Of a stretch of DNA of 64,000 nucleotides, positions 53,182 to 59,781 are shown in pieces. Position 1 is the first letter of the stretch; the number at the start of each line of letters is the position of its first letter. Location: positions 87,400 through 151,399 of the forward strand of contig NZ_BJTC01000015.1 in NCBI RefSeq assembly GCF_006829085.1, read 5' to 3'. The position numbers and the translations under genes were made by a program. Under the pieces are notes generated by a model. The model searched no databases and was not told the DNA's origin. It saw only the letters and a list, made by a program, of their open reading frames with translations. This stretch comes from Chryseobacterium sp. ON_d1. Lineage in GTDB: Bacteria > Bacteroidota > Bacteroidia > Flavobacteriales > Weeksellaceae.

Positions 53182-54936
53182 ATGAAAACACTACAATTAT
53201 TCAATGCGGTACTGGCTAAAGAATCGAGTGCAAAACCATTTATTTCCAATGACGGTTTTATCATTGAACCTAATGCTGTTTGGGCAAAAAATAAAATCAT
53301 ATCCTTCTATGCCAGGGAAAAACTGAACGGAAATGACCTGAACAAAACCTTCCATAAATCATGGGAGAAAATAAAGAATACCTCCAGATATGATTTATTA
53401 ATTGAACAGATCACTCATTATGTTTCAACCTATGGAAGTGATTTTCAGAACGAAATTTATATTCCTGCTGAAATACTGAATGTCCCGGATATGAAGATGG
53501 TTTTTAAAGTCATCAAAGCGTATACTGTGGAAGAAATGCAGGAAAAATGTCTTTCTCTTTTAAGATCAGGAATGGCTTTAAAGGAAGAAACCATTGATGA
53601 CTTGCTTGATATCCTGCATAACGAACTGGAATATGATTTTACAGGAAAAGAAAATATCAGAAATAAGGAAGCCATTATAAAAATAGCTGATCTGTATGCT
53701 ATTTATCCTGAAAATCCGGTTGAATTTTTCCGTTATATTATTTATAAAACAACCAATACGACGCTTTTGATCAAAAACGATGACTTAATTAATCTGATCA
53801 AACAGAGTAAAGTCAATCCAACCTATTTGTTTGAAAGCTTCGGACTGGAAAAAATGGCAGAAATCTTTAACCGATTTAAACCATTATTCCTTGCTTATAA
53901 AAACAGAGCTCCGAAAGCCATCAATAAAATATCAAAACTGTCTAAAGTGCATCATAAACCACTGATCTCAAATCCGTTGAATGATGCTACCAATACATTG
54001 CTGGAAAACAGCGACTGGCATTGGCTGGAAAATGCGACACCGTTTGCACTGTTCAAAACATTGTCAGCATGCCATTCAAGAATATACGGGCAGGATACCT
54101 TTGTCTACAGAGTGAGAAACGGAAAATCATGGACTAAAAAAGGGAAGGAAACTTATGCGAATCAGTTCAACTATGATTTTATCATGGATTATCTGAAACT
54201 GAAGTACGAAAACCTATCCGGAAAGAAATTTTATTTCCCTGAGAATGTAGAATTTGCATTACCAACTTCAGAAAAAATGTTTGTTGGAAATATTCCTACC
54301 GGAACCCGTTTTTATGCTGAAAGACTGGCTGTAGGGGTTTATTGGGAAGATCAGTGGGGAGCTCGTGACCTTGACCTTTCAGGACTGAATATCGCCGGAA
54401 AAATAGGCTGGAATGCCGCTTATAATCATGGTGACGGACAGCTGATGTACTCCGGAGATATGACTTCTGCTCCAAATGGTGCGGTTGAATATCTTTACGC
54501 CAATAAAGGACACTGTGCACCAACACTTGTGATGAACAACGTTTTCAGCGGAAATGCGGATTCGGGATATAAAATCATCATCGGAAAAGGAGACAAGATT
54601 TCCTACGACTATATGATGAATCCTAATAATCTGTTTGCTGAAGCCAGATGTAATTCTGTCCAGAAGCAAATGATTTTGGGAATGCTGGTGACAAAGAACG
54701 AAAAACAATGTTTTGTACTATTGAATTTCGGCGCAGGTCATTCTCATGTTTCAGGAAATAATCAGGTTTCTACGATGGCCACAACGGCATTATACCAACA
54801 ATGGTATGAAGCAATGTCTTTCAATGAACTTGTAAAAGAGCTAGGCGCTGAGATCACCACAGAAAAAGCGGAAGCTGATTTTGATTTCTCACTGGAAAGC
54901 CTTGAAAAAGATAGTTTTATCAGAATTTTTAAATAA
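53182..54936 (+). CDS. Large protein with TerD-like C-terminal domain, linked to rtcB and the tRNA-like RNA
   Basis: 584 aa, no signal peptide. Residues about 1-290 are helical, HEAT-like, ending in an AINKISKLSKVHHKPL segment of the kind seen in RNA-binding helical repeat proteins. Residues about 290-370 have a WHWLEN...YRVRNGKSW region. From about 370 the sequence resembles a TerD-like fold: AVGVYWEDQWGARDLDLSGL, MYSGDMTSAPNGAVEYLY, and later YKIIIGKGDKISYDY. The TerD match is by eye and may be distant. Sitting directly after rtcB, the tRNA-like gene and the hairpin array, it is a plausible binding or effector protein for that RNA. Confidence 0.55.
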   Translation: MKTLQLFNAVLAKESSAKPFISNDGFIIEPNAVWAKNKIISFYAREKLNGNDLNKTFHKSWEKIKNTSRYDLLIEQITHYVSTYGSDFQNEIYIPAEILNVPDMKMVFKVIKAYTVEEMQEKCLSLLRSGMALKEETIDDLLDILHNELEYDFTGKENIRNKEAIIKIADLYAIYPENPVEFFRYIIYKTTNTTLLIKNDDLINLIKQSKVNPTYLFESFGLEKMAEIFNRFKPLFLAYKNRAPKAINKISKLSKVHHKPLISNPLNDATNTLLENSDWHWLENATPFALFKTLSACHSRIYGQDTFVYRVRNGKSWTKKGKETYANQFNYDFIMDYLKLKYENLSGKKFYFPENVEFALPTSEKMFVGNIPTGTRFYAERLAVGVYWEDQWGARDLDLSGLNIAGKIGWNAAYNHGDGQLMYSGDMTSAPNGAVEYLYANKGHCAPTLVMNNVFSGNADSGYKIIIGKGDKISYDYMMNPNNLFAEARCNSVQKQMILGMLVTKNEKQCFVLLNFGAGHSHVSGNNQVSTMATTALYQQWYEAMSFNELVKELGAEITTEKAEADFDFSLESLEKDSFIRIFK

Positions 54937-54944
54937 ATTCTATG

Positions 54945-54976
54945 ACGTCATCTGATGGTATCGGGTGGCGTTTTTT
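54945..54976 (+). terminator. Terminator of the TerD-like gene
   Basis: ACGTCATCTGAT-GGT-ATCGGGTGGCGT forms a 12-bp RNA stem including three G-U pairs, then six T residues. Confidence 0.85.
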
Positions 54977-55000
54977 GTGAAATTCTGCTGGTAAACGCTG

Positions 55001-55088
55001 AAAACCACCCCGTCAAAAATTCTTTGAATTTTCTCCACTCCTCCGGGAGAGAGGAATTTTTACGTCTTCAGCTGGGATATTGGTCACT
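55001..55088 (+). repeat. Dispersed repeat family A, copy 3
   Basis: ACCACCCCGTCAAAAATTC, TTTGAATTTT, CTCCTCCGGGAGAG and TACGTCTTCAGCTGG: same order and orientation as 26290-26384. It reaches up to the cobC stop codon. Confidence 0.85.
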
Positions 55089-55089
55089 G

Positions 55090-55644
55090 CTATACATTCA
55101 TCTTTTTAACTGAAAATATTCCTTCATTTAAATTAATGATCATTTTCTTTCCATAATCAATCTGAATACTGAACATATTCTCCAGAGGAAACTGAAGGAC
55201 CGCCTGAAGGATCAGACGAATGACTCCTGCATGGGTGATGATAAGGACTTTATTGGTATCTCTTTTCTCAGTCAGCTCATTCCAGAAGCTGAGGATGCGG
55301 GTCTGCATGTCAAGAAGATTTTCACCGCCGGAGGTTTTTACTCTGATAAAATCACTGTACCACGGATTGATTTCTTCTTCCAGAATATCTGTCCATTTTT
55401 TCAGCTCCCAGTTCCCGAAATTCATTTCGCGGAGCCTTTCATCAGTTTGATAATTGAGTTTAAAATGATCAGCTAAAAGACGGCATCGCTGGGAAGGGCT
55501 GGAAACAATTACATCATAATCATCTTCTATATCCAATGATTTAAAATCTTCAAGATACCCCTTCCGTAAAGGTATTTCAGCAAAACCGTAACATAAGTTT
55601 TCCGGATTATCTACAGCAGTATGACGGATTAGATGAATTTCCAT
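55090..55644 (-). CDS. cobC: Alpha-ribazole phosphatase
   Basis: 184 aa histidine-phosphatase-superfamily enzyme. The phosphohistidine motif is LIRHTAVDNP at the start, and the second catalytic His lies in LIITHAGVIR. It dephosphorylates alpha-ribazole 5'-phosphate (or cobalamin 5'-phosphate) late in B12 assembly. It overlaps cobS by 16 nt, which supports the pathway assignment over a general phosphatase. Confidence 0.9.
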   Translation of the reverse strand: MEIHLIRHTAVDNPENLCYGFAEIPLRKGYLEDFKSLDIEDDYDVIVSSPSQRCRLLADHFKLNYQTDERLREMNFGNWELKKWTDILEEEINPWYSDFIRVKTSGGENLLDMQTRILSFWNELTEKRDTNKVLIITHAGVIRLILQAVLQFPLENMFSIQIDYGKKMIINLNEGIFSVKKMNV

Positions 55645-56411
55645 ACGATGATTGTTCCTAAATAAAATAAAACTTCACAAACCTGCTGCACCGACCCCAG
55701 ACAATCTCCTGTGTAGCCTCCGATATGCTTTTTAAAATACCAGCCCATGTATATTTTACCTGCATAAGCCAACGCAAAAGCAAAGATCAACCTCCAATCC
55801 GGAAACAGGGCAAAAGCAATTAAAACACTAATAAATCCTACGAGCAAAGCCATTCCATCCAAGGGTTTATGGGCCAGAGGTTTTGATTTACTGACATCAA
55901 TATCCGTAACATATTGATGGGTATAGATCATGGTCCCTGAAATAAACCGGCTCACGGTATGCCCTAAAACAACAATGCATAAAATCCCCACCGGATCAGC
56001 CATCCCCAAAGCCTGAATACTGTAAAACTTCAAAGCAAAAAGCAGGATAATCCCAATAGTTCCATACGCTCCTACCCGGCTGTCCTTCATAATGGTCAGA
56101 ATTTTTTCTTTTCCGTATCCGCCTCCGAAGCTGTCACACATATCTGTAAAACCATCCTCATGAAACGCTCCTGTCAGCAAAACACCGGCGATCATCATTA
56201 ACACGATCCCTATTTCCAGGTTAAACAGCACTGTAGAAAGATAAAGCACTGCAGCGTTGATCAACCCTACCAAAAGCCCTACCCATGCAAAATACTTCTG
56301 AGATCTATTCATAATTTCACTGGAATACGGAACCTCAAACGGAACCGGAATTCTCGTGAAAAACATGAGTGCCGTGGCAAAGTAAATCAGTTCATTCTTG
56401 AGTACTTTCAT
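55629..56411 (-). CDS. cobS: Adenosylcobinamide-GDP ribazoletransferase (cobalamin synthase)
   Basis: 260 aa polytopic membrane protein that joins the activated corrinoid to alpha-ribazole. Motifs: FFTRIPVPFEVPYS near the start, the acidic AFHEDGFTDMCDSFGGGYGKEKILTIMKDSRVGAYG (about 80-115), GHTVSRF, and GGYTGDCLGSVQQ at the C terminus. Operon with cobC; divergent from the lipoprotein gene. Confidence 0.95.
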   Translation of the reverse strand: MKVLKNELIYFATALMFFTRIPVPFEVPYSSEIMNRSQKYFAWVGLLVGLINAAVLYLSTVLFNLEIGIVLMMIAGVLLTGAFHEDGFTDMCDSFGGGYGKEKILTIMKDSRVGAYGTIGIILLFALKFYSIQALGMADPVGILCIVVLGHTVSRFISGTMIYTHQYVTDIDVSKSKPLAHKPLDGMALLVGFISVLIAFALFPDWRLIFAFALAYAGKIYMGWYFKKHIGGYTGDCLGSVQQVCEVLFYLGTIIVWKFI

Positions 56412-56555
56412 CTTTTATTTTTAATATAAAAACTGGATTTATCAGTTTTCGTAAAATTAGGAAAGCTTTTAACAATGGTAAAGAGATCGATTAAAAAAGT
56501 TAGAAACATGAATCTTATCACCTTAAGATTTACCTTTTACATTAAGCATATTTTT

Positions 56556-56563
56556 TACTTTTG
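56556..56563 (+). promoter_or_regulatory. -7 box of the 56593 lipoprotein gene
   Basis: TACTTTTG fits TAnnTTTG, about 29 nt before the preferred ATG. Confidence 0.5.
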
Positions 56564-56592
56564 CTCCATTAATAACCATGAAAAAAGAACAA

Positions 56593-57585
56593 ATGAAAAA
56601 AGCGTATTTCGTTGGATTATGTCTTATATCCGTCGTAAGCTGTTCAGCTCCCGGTGATGAGCTGGAAAATGTAAATGAAGCACAGGCTTTAAATGCATCC
56701 GGTAATATCAAGCTAGCAAAAGGAGGTTTCAGAGATACTCCGGACACCCCAACTCCTCCTCCTGCGGGAATCTGGTCAAAATCTTTTTATTTAACCAATC
56801 CTATTTACGGCTTTTACAGTAATCTGACCAAAAAGCACCTGTACAATACCTCCCCATTACCATCCGAACTTCCTAAATCCTATTCAGGCCTGGACTATTA
56901 CTTTCAGGAGAGATTATTAGGTTCTGCAGACGGGCCCGGTCCTGTCATTACAAGATGGTTTCACACAGGAACCAATGATCTGGTATTAACGACTAATCCT
57001 AATGAATTAGTGGGACAAAGTAACTGGGAAAAAAGAAATCTCGGTACCAGCTATAATGGTGATGAGCCGGGAAGTTTTCCTATTTACAGGTATTTCAATG
57101 GTGATAAAAAGACGCACTTTTACACCAGAGACAAAAATGAGCTGGGAGACGGAAAAGACGGCTATGAATATGAAGGAGTCGCTTTCTACCTGAAAGATTC
57201 AGAACCTAAAGCGTATAGGGTTCGTGACGGACAGTTTTTCCAGGATAATGCGACAGGAAACCTTTACATCGTATTTGAGAGTACGCTGAGACGTATTGAA
57301 TCTTTTGCCGTGATCAATAATCTGTTTGCTGTTCAGGGCAAAGCCTATTTGGTTTTTAAGGTAAATATAGAAGATTACACCGGGGAAAGAGGTCCTGACA
57401 TCACTTCAGGAACACAACTGGTACGAAACACCAATACCGGAAAGCTGTATCTTGTAGATGATGGTTTATACAGGTATATTCCTACGATGCAGATATTCAA
57501 TACCTATAAATTCAATGAGGATGCTATTCAAAATAAACCTGTAAGAATGATGTTTACAGGTAAAGATGTTGAGCACACTTATTAA
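56593..57585 (+). CDS. Lipoprotein with DUF5648-type repeats
   Basis: 330 aa from the inner Met, with a lipoprotein signal (ISVVSC, Cys about 18) and a linker rich in Pro/Thr (TPDTPTPPPAG). Residues about 60-210 hold three repeats of the pattern PIYxxYxxxxKxHFYT: PIYGFYSNLTKKHLYNT, ITRWFHTGTNDLVLTT and PIYRYFNGDKKTHFYTRDKNE. This is the DUF5648 beta-trefoil-like domain. The C-terminal about 120 residues are not recognised. Located between cobS and cobT, but no link to B12 is visible. Confidence 0.75.
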   Translation: MKKAYFVGLCLISVVSCSAPGDELENVNEAQALNASGNIKLAKGGFRDTPDTPTPPPAGIWSKSFYLTNPIYGFYSNLTKKHLYNTSPLPSELPKSYSGLDYYFQERLLGSADGPGPVITRWFHTGTNDLVLTTNPNELVGQSNWEKRNLGTSYNGDEPGSFPIYRYFNGDKKTHFYTRDKNELGDGKDGYEYEGVAFYLKDSEPKAYRVRDGQFFQDNATGNLYIVFESTLRRIESFAVINNLFAVQGKAYLVFKVNIEDYTGERGPDITSGTQLVRNTNTGKLYLVDDGLYRYIPTMQIFNTYKFNEDAIQNKPVRMMFTGKDVEHTY

Positions 57586-57605
57586 CTGTATTTGATTTAA
57601 GATAA

Positions 57606-57627
57606 AAAGGGGCTTCATTGCCCCTTT
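57606..57627. terminator. Bidirectional terminator, lipoprotein gene / cobT
   Basis: AAAGGGGC-TTCATT-GCCCCTTT between convergent genes, with A/T tracts on both sides. Confidence 0.85.
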
Positions 57628-57641
57628 CTTATTGTATGAAG

Positions 57642-58649
57642 TTAAGATGATTTATTGGAAATATGTGCATCTTCAAAGCTGGACATTTCATTCAGGAAAT
57701 TAACAGCGCTTTGAATAATCGGATAGGCCAGTGCACAACCCGTTCCTTCTCCCAGACGCAGATTCAGGTTGAGAATAGCCTGTTCCCTCATCAGTCCCAG
57801 CAGCTGAGGATGGGCATTTTCATTGCTTACATGGCAGAAGATACAGTTATTCAATACTTCAGGATTCTTTTTCCAGACGGTGGCTACCGCTACCGTGGCA
57901 ATAAACCCATCTACCATGATCAGCATATTATGGTGATATGCTTCTTCTATGGCTCCGATCATCTGTACAATTTCCAATCCGCCAAAAGTTTGAGCAATTT
58001 CATCCTCACTCATTTCAGCCGGATATTTTTCAATAGCTTCTTTTAAAATACTGATCTTATTGTCCAGCTGATGATCATTCAGCCCCGTTCCGCGACCGAT
58101 ACAATGGGTGACCGGAATATCAAAGAGTTTGCTCATCATCAAAGAAGAAGCGGAAGTATTCCCGATTCCCATTTCACCGAAACCAATGATATTACAGCCT
58201 CTTTTAGCGATCTCAGACACCACAGATTTTCCATTTTTAAGGGCCTGTTGAAATTCTTCGGGCGTCATCGCCGGTTCTTCCAGGATATTACGGCTGGATT
58301 TCCTTACCTTTTTATCCACCAGATCCAATCCTACAGGAAAATCGAAATTGACTCCGGCATCTACAATTTTGATTGCAATATCATGCTGCCTGCAAAAAAC
58401 ATTGATGGCGGCACCTCCTCCTAAGAAATTCATTACCATCTGATAGGTGACTTCCTGTGGATAGGCACTTACCCCTGCTGCGGCAATCCCATGATCAGCA
58501 GCAAAAACTACCATATGAGGGTTTATTAACTTTGGTGAAGTGGTCTTCTGAACCATTCCTATTTTGTGGGCAATATGTTCCAAATGTCCTAATGCCCCTA
58601 ACGGCTTTGTTTTAAAATCAATTTTATGCTGTAATTCTGATGATAACAT
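57642..58649 (-). CDS. cobT: Nicotinate-nucleotide:dimethylbenzimidazole phosphoribosyltransferase
   Basis: 335 aa; makes alpha-ribazole phosphate for the lower ligand of cobalamin. Motifs: KTKPLGALGHLEHIAHKIG, FAADHGIAAAGVSAYPQEVT, FLGGGAAINVF, GFGEMGIGNTSASS with the conserved glutamate region, GRGTGL, and LGEGTGCALAYP near the C terminus. Together with cobS and cobC it supports nucleotide-loop assembly, but none of the corrin-ring genes are in the window. Confidence 0.95.
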   Translation of the reverse strand: MLSSELQHKIDFKTKPLGALGHLEHIAHKIGMVQKTTSPKLINPHMVVFAADHGIAAAGVSAYPQEVTYQMVMNFLGGGAAINVFCRQHDIAIKIVDAGVNFDFPVGLDLVDKKVRKSSRNILEEPAMTPEEFQQALKNGKSVVSEIAKRGCNIIGFGEMGIGNTSASSLMMSKLFDIPVTHCIGRGTGLNDHQLDNKISILKEAIEKYPAEMSEDEIAQTFGGLEIVQMIGAIEEAYHHNMLIMVDGFIATVAVATVWKKNPEVLNNCIFCHVSNENAHPQLLGLMREQAILNLNLRLGEGTGCALAYPIIQSAVNFLNEMSSFEDAHISNKSS

Positions 58650-58734
58650 GGGTGTTTATAGTTATGTTAAATGGAAAAATGCAATATTAGTGAAATAGAG
58701 AAGATTTTGTATGGTTTGTCTGGAATTTTTATAA

Positions 58735-58850
58735 GCTAGAAGCCGGAAGCTGGGGCTGGAAGTTAAATATCTCTCAATTTCAAACTCTCCGACCTTATAA
58801 CTCTCTCAAACACTCTCCTACTCTCCTACTCTCAAATCCGAATTCCTGAT
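58735..58850. repeat. GAAGCCGGAAGCTGG and CTC-rich repeat tract
   Basis: AAGCTAGAAGCCGGAAGCTGG-type units, then ATCTCTCAATTTCAAACTCT, CTCTCAAACACTCTC and CTACTCTCCTACTCTC. These are the same classes of degenerate repeats as near 18 kb and 29.4 kb. They end directly before the rlaP1 operator. Confidence 0.65.
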
Positions 58851-58867
58851 CTCGCAACAAAAAAACA

Positions 58868-58902
58868 ACGCAATAACATTGCGCACTTCATCTTTTACTT
58901 TG
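58868..58902 (+). promoter_or_regulatory. Operator and promoter of rlaP1, shared with rtcB
   Basis: ACGCAA-TAACA-TTGCGCA (58868-58885), then 10 nt, then TACTTTGCA (TTACTTTG at 58895-58902). Identical half-sites and spacing to the rtcB operator; only spacer bases differ. Confidence 0.75.
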
Positions 58903-58920
58903 CACTATAAATCAAAAGCA

Positions 58921-59673
58921 ATGATACCCAAAATACTTGAAAAAATAAAAGAAGTTGAGGCTGCAAAAGGTGTAGAAGTCCTTTTGGCCGTAGAATCAGG
59001 GAGCAGAGCCTGGGGTTTTGCATCTCCTGACAGTGATTATGATATCCGTTTTATATACCGGCATGAAAAAGACTGGTACCTTTCTCCATGGGATAAAGAT
59101 GAAACGATAGAATTTATGACAGAAGATGATCTGGACGGCTCCGGATGGGATCTACGAAAGACATTTCATCTTTTGCTGAAGTCGAACGCGGCTTTATTGA
59201 GCTGGTTCTACTCTCCCATCGTGTATAAAGCGGATGAAAAGTTTGTGGAACTGTTCAAACCTCTGGCAGATGCCTGCTTTTCTCCGGTAGCGGTTTCTTA
59301 TCATTATCTGAGTATGAGCAAGAAATACCTGGAAGCCTGCAGACATGATGAAGTCAAGTTAAAAAATTATTTTTATTGCCTCCGTACCGCGTTGACCGGT
59401 AAATGGATCATAGAAAAAGGTACTGTTCCTCCTGTCTTGTTCAGTGATCTGCTTGTTTTGACAGATGATACCACCAGACGGAAAATAGAAAAACTTGTTG
59501 CCTTAAAAGCAACCAAAGGAGAATCTTATTACCATCCGAACGATTGGGAACTTTTTGAATTTCTGGAGAAAACAGTTGCTGAAAATGAAGAAAAAGCGAA
59601 AGGTTTATCTGGAGGAAAGGCTGATAAAGGGGAGATGGAGAGGGTTTTTAGGGAGATATTGGAGAAATGCTAG
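58921..59673 (+). CDS. RlaP-type nucleotidyltransferase (DNA polymerase beta superfamily), copy 1
   Basis: 250 aa from the ATG at 58921; the longer frame includes the operator/promoter. The nucleotidyltransferase signature is GSRAWGFASPDSDYD (27-41), with GS at 27-28 and the metal Asp pair D39/D41, followed by IRFIYRH. Further RlaP features are DWYLSPWDKDETIEF and SNAALLSWFYSP. Family members are associated with RtcB and other RNA ligases and are thought to modify RNA ends. The operator shared with rtcB supports that role. Confidence 0.85.
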   Translation: MIPKILEKIKEVEAAKGVEVLLAVESGSRAWGFASPDSDYDIRFIYRHEKDWYLSPWDKDETIEFMTEDDLDGSGWDLRKTFHLLLKSNAALLSWFYSPIVYKADEKFVELFKPLADACFSPVAVSYHYLSMSKKYLEACRHDEVKLKNYFYCLRTALTGKWIIEKGTVPPVLFSDLLVLTDDTTRRKIEKLVALKATKGESYYHPNDWELFEFLEKTVAENEEKAKGLSGGKADKGEMERVFREILEKC

Positions 59674-59781
59674 AGATTACGGGAAGCCGTAGTCTTTTTT
59701 TGTGGACTGGGAATATATTTGGTGATTGAGAAAAACTGCTCAGTTAGATAGAAATTAATATATTAGGAAAAACTAAAAAAT

